From Gammaproteobacteria bacterium (GTDB taxonomy: Bacteria; Pseudomonadota; Gammaproteobacteria; Pseudomonadales; Pseudohongiellaceae): a stretch of DNA of 64,000 bases. Shown one piece after another: positions 16,858 through 25,372 of the stretch. The stretch is from NCBI GenBank assembly GCA_017853205.1, contig JAFMKB010000005.1:1-64000 (forward strand), written 5' to 3'. Both the position numbers and the translations under genes were made by a program. Under the pieces are notes generated by a model. It was not told the origin of the DNA and made no database searches. It worked only from the letters and a program-made list of their open reading frames with translations. How positions within the stretch are numbered: the first letter of the stretch is position 1; each line of letters opens with the position of its first letter.

Positions 16858-17678
16858 AGGCGCTACTCGATACCAAGGCGCTCACCGCAGCACTGACAGC
16901 ATTTGATGAATCGCTTACTTGTGCGACGGAGCAAAAGCCTAGCGCCGACATTTATAGACAGGCCGAGAAGCGCGCCTATTTTGCAGTAGACCTCGCCGCG
17001 CTCACCGAGCTCGGTGCGCGTGCGCCCGAGCAGAATTTTTCGCAGCGCTTGGCTGGCGCAGTTGCCGACGTTTTGCAGAACCCCGATGCGGCAATTGAGG
17101 CAGGCAAAATACTCAAACACGATCGCACCACCACCGTTGCAAAAATTCAGGTGATGGGACTCTCTCTGGTAATAAAGCGCTACAACCGCAAATCGCTCCT
17201 GCATGGCTTTACCCGTCTGTGGCGCACCACCCGTGCGCGTCGCAGCTTTGATGCTGCTCGCTGGCTGTTGCAACACGGCATTCTCACCGCCCTGCCTCTC
17301 GCCTTTATCGAGAACCGCTCTTTTGGTGCCCTTAATCACGGGGCTTACTATCTCAGTCTTTTTCACCCAGGTGACAACTTGCTTCGTCAACTCAATAGCG
17401 GTGCTATCAAAAATCACGACTTTGACGCGCTTCTTAGTGAGTTTAAACAGCTTTTACGCCTGCTACGCCGCGCGAACGCGGCCCATGGCGATATGAAAAT
17501 CAGCAACTTTATCTTTCACAGCAATCGGTTGTGCGTTCTGGACTTAGACGCCACCCAGCCCTACAAGCGTGCATGGCAGGCGAGACGCGCCTTTCGAAAA
17601 GATTTAGCGCGGTTTGAGCGCAATTGGGTTGGGTCGGATTTTGAGTCAGTAGTGGCCGAGTTTTTAAAAAATTTCTAA
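16854..17678 (+). CDS. Second LPS-core kinase (WaaP/InaA-like family)
   Basis: A 274-residue kinase-fold protein. The ATP lobe has TTVAKIQVMGLSLVIKRYN, the catalytic loop is AHGDMKISNFIF (H-G-D-x-K) and the metal-binding Asp lies in LCVLDLDA. Pseudomonas core clusters carry further kinases (wapP, wapQ) after waaP, and this gene sits in the same place, so I infer that it phosphorylates another core position. It is the last gene of the waa operon. The 140 bases that follow are strikingly A/T-rich (17660-17760) and hold no gene I can see. Confidence 0.82.
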   Translation: MKALLDTKALTAALTAFDESLTCATEQKPSADIYRQAEKRAYFAVDLAALTELGARAPEQNFSQRLAGAVADVLQNPDAAIEAGKILKHDRTTTVAKIQVMGLSLVIKRYNRKSLLHGFTRLWRTTRARRSFDAARWLLQHGILTALPLAFIENRSFGALNHGAYYLSLFHPGDNLLRQLNSGAIKNHDFDALLSEFKQLLRLLRRANAAHGDMKISNFIFHSNRLCVLDLDATQPYKRAWQARRAFRKDLARFERNWVGSDFESVVAEFLKNF

Positions 17679-17813
17679 AAAATAATGCAAAAATTTGGAA
17701 TTTATAAATTATTAAAATTTCGTTAGAGAGTCGAGATTTTGCGAAAATTTTACGCTTCGCTGTGCGAAATATGGCAAAAATTTAAGGTAGAGAGCAGCCC
17801 CACCAAGAATCTA

Positions 17814-17835
17814 TCCCAGGCTACTCAGCCTGGGA
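17814..17835 (-). terminator. Hairpin overlapping the stop codon of the wHTH gene
   Basis: A perfect 9-bp stem, TCCCAGGCT with a 4-base loop, then AGCCTGGGA. On the minus strand the stem encodes the last residues and stop codon of the small gene at 17821. No U-run follows, so it is not a classic intrinsic terminator; it may protect the 3' end or pause polymerase. Confidence 0.4.
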
Positions 17836-18165
17836 TTTAACCAGATACTTACCCAACGTCTCGTAGTACTTAAGCGCTAACGCTGTGGGCACTACATATT
17901 TCACACGCGCGTCGAACTCGTCTGTTTCGACTTTAATCATGCCTTTGTCGGCCAAAATTTTAAGTCGGCTATGCTTTGTGCGCTGAGAAATCTCGGGCAT
18001 TGCTTCGAGGGCTTCCATCGTGGCAAGTTTTCGTCCTTGATACCACGAGATAGAACAGGCGTTGAGAAGACCGCTTTCGACGGCGTCCAACGAGGGGTAT
18101 TTGGGCATTTCTTCGAGTGCTTTCGCCAAATTAAGAAAGCGTAGATAAGGCAGATCTCTTTTCAT
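17821..18165 (-). CDS. Small winged-helix-type protein, possible transcription regulator
   Basis: A 114-residue protein of predicted helical character. Residues about 45-90 read as a DNA-binding winged helix: a helix-turn-helix around MEALEAMPEISQRTKHSRLKIL, followed by a wing, GMIKVETDEFDARVKYVVPT. That resembles MarR/PadR-type small regulators, but I cannot name a family. It stands alone, convergent with the waa operon and about 100 bases from a membrane protein gene on the same strand. Its target is unknown. Confidence 0.6.
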   Translation of the reverse strand: MKRDLPYLRFLNLAKALEEMPKYPSLDAVESGLLNACSISWYQGRKLATMEALEAMPEISQRTKHSRLKILADKGMIKVETDEFDARVKYVVPTALALKYYETLGKYLVKSQAE

Positions 18166-18267
18166 TCAAACCTAGCTCCATGGTATTTCGTGCATCATAC
18201 CAAATCGCCTAAAAATTGCTACGCCGCTATATTTGTGGGATCACACAGGAAAGGTAATTCAGCCGAG

Positions 18268-18834
18268 TTACTTCAGGTATTTGGTCATGGCAGGTGAAAA
18301 TATAGACAATAAGTACAGCATTAGCAGCGCACCTATTGCATCGCCGATCATCATGGGTAGCATCAAACCTGGAGGGGTCGATAACTCGGGTGAGAAAAAA
18401 ATAACCATTGAATTGAGGGATGAGCTGACGATTGCGGTTGATGCCGAAAGCACAAGTATGGTGCGCAATGATAGGCCAGTCATGTCCGCGGTAAGCTCTG
18501 ACCGAAAAGCTGCACTTAACCGCATCAGCGAGAGCACTCCCCACGCAATAACGCCATTAAACATAACAATAATGACAGTAGCGCGGCTTACTGCCTCGAC
18601 CGAGGGGATAGTGAACGCTGCGCCGAGTATCAATCCTAACGCACCAGGAATACCAAAGAGTAAAACCGCGACTGGCCGTAAGGCAGCGGGCAGAAAAATG
18701 AGACTTACAAGAGGAGCAATTTCGGCGGCGTCAAAGAAGTAGCTATTAGCGTAGAAAAGCAGTGTCCAAAGAGCCGCGACAAACAACACATAGCCAGTGT
18801 TAACATACAATCTATTGAGCATAGGCAACTTCAC
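18268..18834 (-). CDS. Integral membrane protein, MASE1-like
   Basis: A 188-residue protein with five or six membrane helices and few charged residues. The pattern of APLVSLIFLPAALRPVAVLLFG, followed by GIPGALGLILGA, resembles the MASE1-type sensory membrane domain, but here there is no attached output domain (no GGDEF, EAL or kinase). It could be a free-standing sensor module or transporter-like protein. An open frame on the other strand over the same bases (18233-18742) has no coherent protein features and was rejected. Confidence 0.6.
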   Translation of the reverse strand: MKLPMLNRLYVNTGYVLFVAALWTLLFYANSYFFDAAEIAPLVSLIFLPAALRPVAVLLFGIPGALGLILGAAFTIPSVEAVSRATVIIVMFNGVIAWGVLSLMRLSAAFRSELTADMTGLSLRTILVLSASTAIVSSSLNSMVIFFSPELSTPPGLMLPMMIGDAIGALLMLYLLSIFSPAMTKYLK

Positions 18835-18994
18835 GCGAGCGTTAAATAGTCTCGTCTTATTCGCGAGCCGTTTTTTCTCTGTTTAAGCGATAACATTAGC
18901 CTACTCTTGTGATAAAGACCACTAGGAAAAAGCGCTTAACGCCCGAAAATTACCACTGTGCTAAGTAATGCCTCACTAATCGCCGGTAACCTTA

Positions 18995-20137
18995 ATGAAA
19001 TCAAAACTCCCAGATATAGGCACAACAATTTTTACGGTGATGTCCAAAATGGCGGCCGACTGCGGCGCTATCAACCTGTCGCAAGGGTTCCCAGACTTCG
19101 ATTGCCCAGACCGGCTTCGGGAATTGGTGGCCCAACATCTCAACGATCGAAAGAACCAGTACCCGCCCATGGCCGGTATTTTGCCGCTTCGGGAAGAGAT
19201 TGCGGCGAAGGTAGAGACGCTTTATGGGGCGCAGGTGTGTCCCGAGAGCGAGGTGACGGTCACCTCGGGCGCCACAGAGGCGTTGTTCGATGCGATTCAG
19301 GCAACAGTCGGCAGCGGCGACGAAGTCATTCTTTTCGACCCAGCCTATGACTGCTACGACCCGGCAATTCGGCTTGCCGGTGCGACACCCGTGCGACTCC
19401 CGCTTTCCTTGCCCACCTACGAAATCGACTTCGAGGCGCTAGCGCAAGCCATTACACCGCGCACACGCATGGTGATGATCAACTCGCCGCATAATCCCTG
19501 CGGCAGCGTTTTAACGCGTGAAGCGCTGGATAAGCTTGCCGCGACAATTAGAGGTCACGACATTATGGTGCTCTCGGACGAGGTCTACGAGCACATGGTG
19601 TTCGACGGTCGGGGGCATGCGAGTGTGCTCGGACATGAAGAGCTGCGGGATAAGAGCTTCGCCGTGTTCTCGTTTGGCAAAACCTACCACGCGACCGGCT
19701 GGAAGCTCGCCTATTGCGTTGCGCCGGCGGGCTTCACAACGGAGTTTCGTAAAGTACATCAGTTCGTTACGTTTACCAGTGTGAGCTTTTTGCAGTATGC
19801 GCTGGCTGATTACCTGCGCGAATGCCCGCAGCACGCAACTGAACTTTCAAGTTTCTATCAAGCAAAACGTGACCGCTTCTGCGACTTGCTCGCACCCTCG
19901 CGCTTTCGCTTTACGCCCTCGGCGGGCACGTATTTTCAGCTTGCCGATTACAGCGAGTTAAGCGACGAAGATGACATGAGTTTTGTGACGCGTCTCACGC
20001 GCGAGCACGGCGTCGCGGCGATTCCGCTGTCGCCTTTTTTTCGCGACCCTCAGCCTGATTCACGCATTATCCGCTTCTGCTTCTGTAAAGAAGAGGAAAC
20101 TCTCGCCGCGGCGGCAGAAAGACTATGTGCGCTTTAA
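18995..20137 (+). CDS. ybdL: PLP-dependent aminotransferase, methionine/aromatic type
   Basis: A fold-type I aminotransferase of class I/II, close to YbdL (methionine and aromatic amino-acid aminotransferase) and to kynurenine aminotransferases. Visible features: INLSQGFPDFDCP at the N-terminus, YPPMAGILPLREEIA, NSPHNPCGSVL (substrate/PLP site), LSDEVYEHM, and the PLP lysine in SFGKTYHATGWKLAY. The C-terminal Arg of SRIIRFCFCK likely holds the substrate carboxylate. At 380 residues it is full length. It overlaps queG by 13 bases. The exact substrate is inferred from similarity only. Confidence 0.87.
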   Translation: MKSKLPDIGTTIFTVMSKMAADCGAINLSQGFPDFDCPDRLRELVAQHLNDRKNQYPPMAGILPLREEIAAKVETLYGAQVCPESEVTVTSGATEALFDAIQATVGSGDEVILFDPAYDCYDPAIRLAGATPVRLPLSLPTYEIDFEALAQAITPRTRMVMINSPHNPCGSVLTREALDKLAATIRGHDIMVLSDEVYEHMVFDGRGHASVLGHEELRDKSFAVFSFGKTYHATGWKLAYCVAPAGFTTEFRKVHQFVTFTSVSFLQYALADYLRECPQHATELSSFYQAKRDRFCDLLAPSRFRFTPSAGTYFQLADYSELSDEDDMSFVTRLTREHGVAAIPLSPFFRDPQPDSRIIRFCFCKEEETLAAAAERLCAL

Positions 20138-21222
20138 CAGTCAACCGTCAGTCAACCAAACCGGAGTCGGCGGTGGATTTTGAAGCGCTTGCTCGGGATA
20201 TTAAGGCCTGGGGCGTAGGTCTTGGGTTTCAGGAAGTGGCGATTACTGATGTCGACCTGAGCGCTTATGAAGGGCATTTAGAAGACTGGATCGCGCGCAA
20301 CTTTCACGGCGACATGGCCTATATGGCCAACAATCACGACATGCGTGTGCACCCAGAACGGCTGCATCCCGGCACCATTCGGGTCATCTGCGTCCGCATG
20401 GACTATGCCAAACAGGCGGACAACTCCCTCGCGCCGCTAGACAACCGCGATACCGCGTATATTGCCCGCTACGCGCGCGGCCGTGACTACCACAAAGTGC
20501 TCCGAAAGCGTCTGCAGAAGCTTGCCGATAAAATTCAAGAGAAAGCAGGACCGATTGGGTATCGCGCGTTTGTCGATAGCGCACCTGTGCTAGAGCGCGC
20601 GCTGTCGGAAAAATCCGGGCTAGGGTGGATCGGCAAAAATACGATGCTGATTAATAAAAACGCAGGCTCGTGGTTTTTCCTCGGTGAACTGTTCACCGAC
20701 CTACCGCTGCCCATCGACAAACCTGACCAGCCGCATTGTGGCACCTGCCATGCTTGTTTAGACGTTTGCCCCACCAACGCCTTTGCTGCGCCAAATCAGC
20801 TCGACGCGCGCAAGTGCATTTCGTATCTCACCATTGAGCTACGCACCGCGATTCCGGAGGAGTTTCGGGCGGCGATGGGCAACCGTGTATTCGGTTGCGA
20901 CGACTGTCAGCTAGTGTGCCCGTGGAATAAATTTGCCGAGGTGTCACCAGAGCAAGACTTTTCGCCACGCAACAGGCTCGACGCCGAATCGCTTACCACG
21001 CTGTTCGCCTGGTCCGAAGAGGAATTTCTGGCTAACACCGAAGGCTCACCCATTCGGCGCATCGGCTACGAGTGCTGGCTGCGGAATATCGCAGTGGGTC
21101 TGGGCAATGCGCCAACGAGCGAAGAGACGGTCGCCGCGCTTACTGCGCGTGCTGCGCACCCGTCGGCGCTCGTGAGAGAACACGTAGAGTGGGCGCTTCA
21201 ACGACATAAGGGAGTAAGTTAA
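20125..21222 (+). CDS. queG: Epoxyqueuosine reductase
   Basis: Performs the last step of queuosine synthesis, reducing epoxyqueuosine in tRNA, using cobalamin and two [4Fe-4S] clusters. Both cluster motifs are clear: CGTCHACLDVCPTNA and CDDCQLVCPWN. VDSAPVLERALSEKSGLGWIGKN is the conserved active-site/cobalamin region (shortened here: SAPVLERA, GLGWIGKNT). The length of 365 residues is normal. It overlaps the aminotransferase, so the two are probably co-transcribed. The gene order queG next to orn is common in gammaproteobacteria. Confidence 0.95.
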   Translation: MCALTVNRQSTKPESAVDFEALARDIKAWGVGLGFQEVAITDVDLSAYEGHLEDWIARNFHGDMAYMANNHDMRVHPERLHPGTIRVICVRMDYAKQADNSLAPLDNRDTAYIARYARGRDYHKVLRKRLQKLADKIQEKAGPIGYRAFVDSAPVLERALSEKSGLGWIGKNTMLINKNAGSWFFLGELFTDLPLPIDKPDQPHCGTCHACLDVCPTNAFAAPNQLDARKCISYLTIELRTAIPEEFRAAMGNRVFGCDDCQLVCPWNKFAEVSPEQDFSPRNRLDAESLTTLFAWSEEEFLANTEGSPIRRIGYECWLRNIAVGLGNAPTSEETVAALTARAAHPSALVREHVEWALQRHKGVS

Positions 21223-21271
21223 CGCTTACTTTTATTTAATAAGGCTAAAAATTCTAGGACTAGTCTGCTCG

Positions 21272-21814
21272 CTACGGGACAATAAAGTGCTTGCGGTAAT
21301 ACCTGAGCTCTTCGATCGATTCGCGAATATCATCCAGCGCCTGATGCGTCGCTTTCTTAGTCAGCCCTCTCATAATTTCCGGCTTCCAGCGAGCAGCTAG
21401 TTCTTTTAGCGTGCTCACATCGAGGTTGCGGTAATGAAAGAAAGCCTCGAGTTCGGGCATGTAATTGGCCATAAATCGGCGGTCTTGGCAGATGCTGTTG
21501 CCGCACAGTGGCGAGGCATTGGGCTCGGCGTACTCGGCAAGAAAAGCAAGGGTCTGGCGTGTGGCCTCGGCTTCGTCGATCGTGCTTGCCTTCACACGCT
21601 CGATGAGTCCGGAGCGCCCGTGATGGGTTTGGTTCCACTCGTCCATCGCGTCGAGTACCGCATCGCTCTGCTTTATAGCGAGCACAGGGCCCTCGGCGAT
21701 GAGGTTTAGGTTTTCGTCTGTGACGATTGTTGCTATCTCAATGATGCGATCGCTCGCCGGGAGCAATCCCGTCATCTCAAGATCGATCCACACTAAATTT
21801 TTGGCTTTGTTCAT
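21272..21814 (-). CDS. orn: Oligoribonuclease
   Basis: A DEDDh 3'-to-5' exonuclease that degrades 2-5-nt RNAs and pGpG from c-di-GMP turnover. Active-site residues are visible: Asp and Glu in WIDLEMTGL, Asp in ICQDRRFM, and His/Asp in [11 protein letters not shown] use ATG 21814 because a good ribosome site (AAAGGTGA) sits before it; a longer frame to 21871 would add an unlikely tail. The product is 180 residues, as in E. coli. It is divergent from rsgA with a 115-base gap. Confidence 0.96.
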   Translation of the reverse strand: MNKAKNLVWIDLEMTGLLPASDRIIEIATIVTDENLNLIAEGPVLAIKQSDAVLDAMDEWNQTHHGRSGLIERVKASTIDEAEATRQTLAFLAEYAEPNASPLCGNSICQDRRFMANYMPELEAFFHYRNLDVSTLKELAARWKPEIMRGLTKKATHQALDDIRESIEELRYYRKHFIVP

Positions 21815-21929
21815 TAGTTCACCTTTATCAAGCCTCAAGTGTAACAAAGCCTTAAACGGGGGAATATGCAATAATCCACTGCTCTGATTGCGCTGCGGTT
21901 ACCGCACGCAAAGACATCGAGAGCCACAC

Positions 21930-22916
21930 TTGACCAAACGACGACTTAGTAAGCAGCAGCTCGGCCGCATCGCCAAAAATCAGGGGCGTGAGCTTGGCAA
22001 CGCGGCGCAGGATGCCGCGACACTCTCGGATGCCCGAGTCAACGGTGTGGTGATAAGCCACTTCGGCAAGCAGTTAGATATCGAGCCGCTAGACGGCGGC
22101 GACATCGTGCGCTGTCATCAGCGCGCTAATTTGCCCGCGCTCGTTACCGGCGACCGCGTTGTGTGGGAGGCGGGAGACGACGGTGTTGGCGTCGTTCTCG
22201 CGCTCGGCGAGCGCCGTAGTGTGTTCGCGCGTCCGGTTTTTGGCGGCGTGGTAAAACCTATGGCGGCCAATATCGACGTTGTGCTTGTCGTGCTTGCGCC
22301 CACGCCGATGCCGATGGCGAATCTCATCGACCGCTATCTTGTTGCTATCGAGACTCTCGGCCTGCAGCCGATGCTGATCCTTAACAAAAGCGACCTTAAA
22401 AGCCAATGCGAAGACCTCGACCGACTCGAGGCGATGCTCGAGATTTACCGCAGCCTAGATTATCCCGTGCTTGAGGTATCCGCGACGACCGGTGATGGAC
22501 TCTCGGTGCTTGCCGACGCGCTACAGGGCATTACAACGGTGCTCGTTGGACAGTCGGGCGTAGGTAAGTCTTCACTTGTAAATGCGCTCGGTGTCGACAA
22601 GGCGCTCGCGCCGGTAGGCGGGCTGTCGACTGTGCACGACAAGGGCATGCACACCACGACCACCTCGCGACTTTTCCACCTTGCTGGCTTCGATCTGATC
22701 GACTCCCCAGGTATCCGAGAATTCGGGCTCGGGCACATTAGCCCGCAGCAGGTTTTCGATGGCTTTGTCGAACTGCGGGCGCTAGCAGGGCAGTGTAAAT
22801 TTCGCGACTGTGCGCATCAGGGCGAACCAGATTGCGCGCTGCAGGCAGCGGTCGAGGCGGGCACAATTCACGAAGATCGTCTCTCAAGTTACTTTCAGAT
22901 ACTCGACTCGCTTTAG
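21930..22916 (+). CDS. rsgA: Ribosome biogenesis GTPase
   Basis: A circularly permuted GTPase that helps 30S subunit maturation. The order of motifs is G4 (LNKSDL), G1 (GQSGVGKSSL) and G3 (DSPG), then a zinc-binding tail with C-x4-C-x-H-x-Gly (CKFRDCAHQGEPDC). The start is TTG 21930 (TKRRLSKQQL), which matches the usual N-terminus; an upstream TTG at 21888 would run into the divergent promoter region. At 328 residues it is full length. It is followed by psd 33 bases downstream. Confidence 0.95.
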   Translation: MTKRRLSKQQLGRIAKNQGRELGNAAQDAATLSDARVNGVVISHFGKQLDIEPLDGGDIVRCHQRANLPALVTGDRVVWEAGDDGVGVVLALGERRSVFARPVFGGVVKPMAANIDVVLVVLAPTPMPMANLIDRYLVAIETLGLQPMLILNKSDLKSQCEDLDRLEAMLEIYRSLDYPVLEVSATTGDGLSVLADALQGITTVLVGQSGVGKSSLVNALGVDKALAPVGGLSTVHDKGMHTTTTSRLFHLAGFDLIDSPGIREFGLGHISPQQVFDGFVELRALAGQCKFRDCAHQGEPDCALQAAVEAGTIHEDRLSSYFQILDSL

Positions 22917-22949
22917 CCCTATAACCCGCGAGTTGAACTATAATGCCGC

Positions 22950-23825
22950 ATGCCTAATTTATTCGTCACACTTCAAAAACTTGTCCCACAGCATTTGCTC
23001 TCGCGCGTTGTGGGCAGGGTTGCCGAAAGCGGCCGTCTCAAGAAACCTTTTATACGCTGGTTTGTAAAACGCTACAGCGTCGACATGAGTGACGCGCAAG
23101 AACAAGACCCGCTTGCTTACGAAAATTTTAATGCGTTTTTTACCCGCGCACTCAAAGCAGGTGCGAGACCGTTTGCCGAAGGCATCAATGATGCGTTGCC
23201 GATTTTGTGCCCCGCCGATGGCGCGATTAGCCAGCTCGGCGAGATTAACGAGCACGGGTTACTACAGGCAAAGGGACGTTATTATACCGTCGCTGATCTG
23301 CTTGCGAGCAATCAAGACGCTGCAGACTTCGACGGCGGAAGTTTCGCCACAGTTTATCTGTCGCCCAAAGATTACCACCGGGTGCATATGCCGGTTGCTG
23401 GCAAGCTGACCAAAATGAGCTATATACCAGGCGATTTGTATTCGGTTAACAAGCAGACAGCCGAAGGCGTGCCTAATCTGTTTGCGCGCAACGAGCGCCT
23501 TGTGTGTTTGTTCGACACCGAACTGGGTCCCATGGCGGTAGTGCTTGTGGGTGCAATGATCGTTGCAGGAATCGAGACCGTGTGGGCAGGGCGGGTTTGC
23601 CCCGGTCGAGACAGGCATAAAGTTCAGGTAACACAGTATGAAGCGACTGTGCCCGCGATAGAACTTGCCGCGGGCGCCGAGATTGGCCGTTTCTATTTGG
23701 GCTCTACCGCCATTGTGCTTTTTGGTCACGCAGCGGTTGAGCTAAACGGAAAACTCGCTGCCGACTCACCGGTGCGAATGGGTCAGCTACTGGGCCTCGC
23801 GGGTCCCTCAGCGCTAACCGAATAA
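22950..23825 (+). CDS. psd: Phosphatidylserine decarboxylase proenzyme
   Basis: Decarboxylates phosphatidylserine to phosphatidylethanolamine in the inner membrane. The self-cleavage site, LGST, lies near the C-terminus (FYLGSTAIVLFGHA), producing the pyruvoyl beta/alpha chains. The conserved HRVHMPVAG is present (YHRVHMPVAG). It has 291 residues, a normal size. It starts with ATG 22950 shortly after rsgA, a frequent neighbour in gammaproteobacteria. Confidence 0.95.
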   Translation: MPNLFVTLQKLVPQHLLSRVVGRVAESGRLKKPFIRWFVKRYSVDMSDAQEQDPLAYENFNAFFTRALKAGARPFAEGINDALPILCPADGAISQLGEINEHGLLQAKGRYYTVADLLASNQDAADFDGGSFATVYLSPKDYHRVHMPVAGKLTKMSYIPGDLYSVNKQTAEGVPNLFARNERLVCLFDTELGPMAVVLVGAMIVAGIETVWAGRVCPGRDRHKVQVTQYEATVPAIELAAGAEIGRFYLGSTAIVLFGHAAVELNGKLAADSPVRMGQLLGLAGPSALTE

Positions 23826-23846
23826 CCAAACAACCAGGAAGCCAAC

Positions 23847-24533
23847 ATGAACCAAGACGAATTGAAGGCGGCCGTTGCCAAAGCGGCATTCGATTATGTA
23901 GCACGCATCATCGACGACCACAGCGGCGAATTTATTCTCGGCGTCGGTACAGGTTCGACAGCTAATCTCTTTATTGCCGAGCTCGAAAAAATAAAACACA
24001 GCATTTCGGCGACGGTTGCGAGTTCGGAAGAAAGTGCTAGGCGACTAAACGAGTTGGGCATTCCGGTTATCGATCTAAACGCCGCAGGTGTGCTGCGTGT
24101 TTATGTCGACGGCGCCGACGAGGCGAATGAGTATCTGCAGTTGATCAAAGGCGGTGGTGCGGCACTCACCCGCGAGAAAATTATTGCGGCGGCGTCCGAA
24201 GAGTTTGTGTGCATTGCCGATGAAAGTAAGCTCGTACCCTACCTCGGCACCTTCCCTCTGCCAGTTGAGGTGATTCCCATGGCGCGCAGCCACGTTGCGC
24301 GGCAGCTCGTTAAACTAGGCGGCGATCCCGTTTACCGCGAAGGTGTTATTACCGACAACGGTAACGTAATCCTCGACGTGCATAATCTCAAGATCGACGA
24401 GCCGCGAAAACTCGAGGCCGCGATTAACCAAATTGTCGGCGTTGTTGCCAATGGGTTGTTCGCTGAACGCGCTGCCGATCTCTTGCTTCTGAGTACCCAT
24501 GACGGCGTAAAAACACTTACCGCCAAAGGGTAG
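23847..24533 (+). CDS. rpiA: Ribose-5-phosphate isomerase A
   Basis: Interconverts ribose 5-phosphate and ribulose 5-phosphate in the pentose phosphate pathway. Family signatures: [12 protein letters not shown] (phosphate loop), [23 protein letters not shown] (catalytic Glu and Lys region) and CIADESKLV. Length 228, normal. ATG 23847 is 21 bases after psd. It is convergent with the cold-shock gene; the shared gap carries the hairpins described separately. Confidence 0.96.
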   Translation: MNQDELKAAVAKAAFDYVARIIDDHSGEFILGVGTGSTANLFIAELEKIKHSISATVASSEESARRLNELGIPVIDLNAAGVLRVYVDGADEANEYLQLIKGGGAALTREKIIAAASEEFVCIADESKLVPYLGTFPLPVEVIPMARSHVARQLVKLGGDPVYREGVITDNGNVILDVHNLKIDEPRKLEAAINQIVGVVANGLFAERAADLLLLSTHDGVKTLTAKG

Positions 24534-24561
24534 CTGAAGCCAATTTCGTGCCTAATAAGCG

Positions 24562-24605
24562 AAAAAAACCACCTGCCCCATAGCTTACGCTATAAGTAGG
24601 TGGTT
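24562..24605 (-). terminator. Intrinsic terminator for minus-strand transcription (cold-shock mRNA)
   Basis: AACCACCTGC pairs with GTAGGTGGTT (10 bp with one G-U), enclosing a second stem ATAGC/GCTAT around a TTAC loop. On the minus strand the stem is followed by a run of seven T, a classic rho-independent end. It lies about 170 bases beyond the cold-shock stop codon. Confidence 0.8.
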
Positions 24606-24772
24606 CCTTAATTCGAACCTTCAAGCCGAGGGACATGGTGTCGCTTGGCTCTGTAGCCTAGGGACTTTTGCGCTTTTTAATGCGTCCTAGTCTTTAGAAC
24701 TACGTTCTCTCTTCTGTGTCTCTTACTTAGCTGTTTATTACTCAATCGCTTGAACAGGTAAAGTATCAGAGA
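24606..24772 (-). other. Long structured 3' region between the cold-shock stop and its terminator
   Basis: No ORF. On either strand there are small hairpins: a GGTTC/GAACC stem (24602-24619 area) and a CTAGGGAC/GTCCTAG stem with inner GCGC/GCG (about 24658-24690). This may be a long 3' UTR, or a 3'-derived small RNA ending at the 24562 terminator. It does not match tmRNA, 6S or SRP RNA by eye. Confidence 0.3.
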
Positions 24773-24982
24773 CTAGAGTGGAGTGACGTTTTCCGCCTGA
24801 GGCCCTTTCTGACCTTGGGTAACTTCCATGGTCACTTTTTGGCCTTCTTGGAGAGAGCGTCGACCCGAACCGTTAATGGCGCTGAAATGTACGAAGACAT
24901 CTTTGCCACCTTCTTGCTCGATAAAGCCGAAGCCTTTCTCATCGTTAAACCACTTTACTGTACCCTCAACTGTCTCTGACAT
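24773..24982 (-). CDS. Cold-shock domain protein (CspA family)
   Basis: A 69-residue single cold-shock domain that binds single-stranded RNA/DNA. RNP1 (KGFGFI) and RNP2 (VFVHF) are both intact, and the start ([16 protein letters not shown]) is typical. It is probably an RNA chaperone rather than a stress-only gene; which CspA-E role applies cannot be told. The gene stands alone between two large non-coding gaps: a 3' region of about 170 bases ending in a terminator, and a 390-base upstream gap. Confidence 0.95.
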   Translation of the reverse strand: MSETVEGTVKWFNDEKGFGFIEQEGGKDVFVHFSAINGSGRRSLQEGQKVTMEVTQGQKGPQAENVTPL

Positions 24983-25372
24983 AATTCTCTCGTGCTTAAA
25001 ATTTAATGTTATCGAATTTGGACAAGCCCAAACTCACCGACCAAAAAATGATCGAATTTGCATACTACGCATTCTGAAGAATAGATGGAAACAATTTCTG
25101 TCGCAAATTGTAGCGAGTTATTGACCCAAATAACTGAAGGGAAATAAGCAAACTTCTTGGTTTACAACCACTGCTGAAACCTTTTATGAATCACCCTTGC
25201 GTTCACTACAATATGTTGTGGACTGCGTTCTAACAAATCGCTACCCGTAGATTTGCGTTTCTACCGCGAAGTCTTCGATCGCAGTGCGTCATTGATGAGT
25301 AATCTATTCACGCATTCTGCATCAGAATAGACCGAGGGGATTACGGTTTTATTACCGCCATTTCTTGCAGCG
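24983..25372. other. 390-base intergenic region upstream of the cold-shock gene
   Basis: No ORF or RNA gene was seen. It is more A/T-rich than its surroundings. It contains the likely cold-shock promoter (about 25078-25106, minus strand), giving a 5' leader of about 90 bases, and the 3' end of the dehydrogenase gene borders it at 25373. The half nearer 25373 has no recognisable signal. Confidence 0.5.
25078..25106 (-). promoter_or_regulatory. Candidate sigma-70 promoter for the cold-shock gene
   Basis: On the minus strand, -35 TTGCGA and -10 TATTCT are separated by 17 bases; each matches four of six consensus bases. The transcript would start about 90 bases before ATG 24982. It was found by eye and other hexamers in this A/T-rich gap are possible. 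Confidence 0.35.

Noticed and set aside
16863-17417. Minus-strand open frame opposite the second LPS kinase
   Set aside because: The plus strand has kinase motifs and a 4-base overlap with waaP.
18233-18742. Plus-strand open frame opposite the MASE1-like gene
   Set aside because: Ser/Lys-rich with no fold; the minus-strand protein has regular membrane helices.
24540-24772. 6S RNA, tmRNA or a tRNA (TTCGAA near 24611) in the rpiA-serA neighbourhood
   Set aside because: No matching long rod with central bubble, no tag frame or acceptor stem, and the TTCGAA is not flanked by a paired T-stem.
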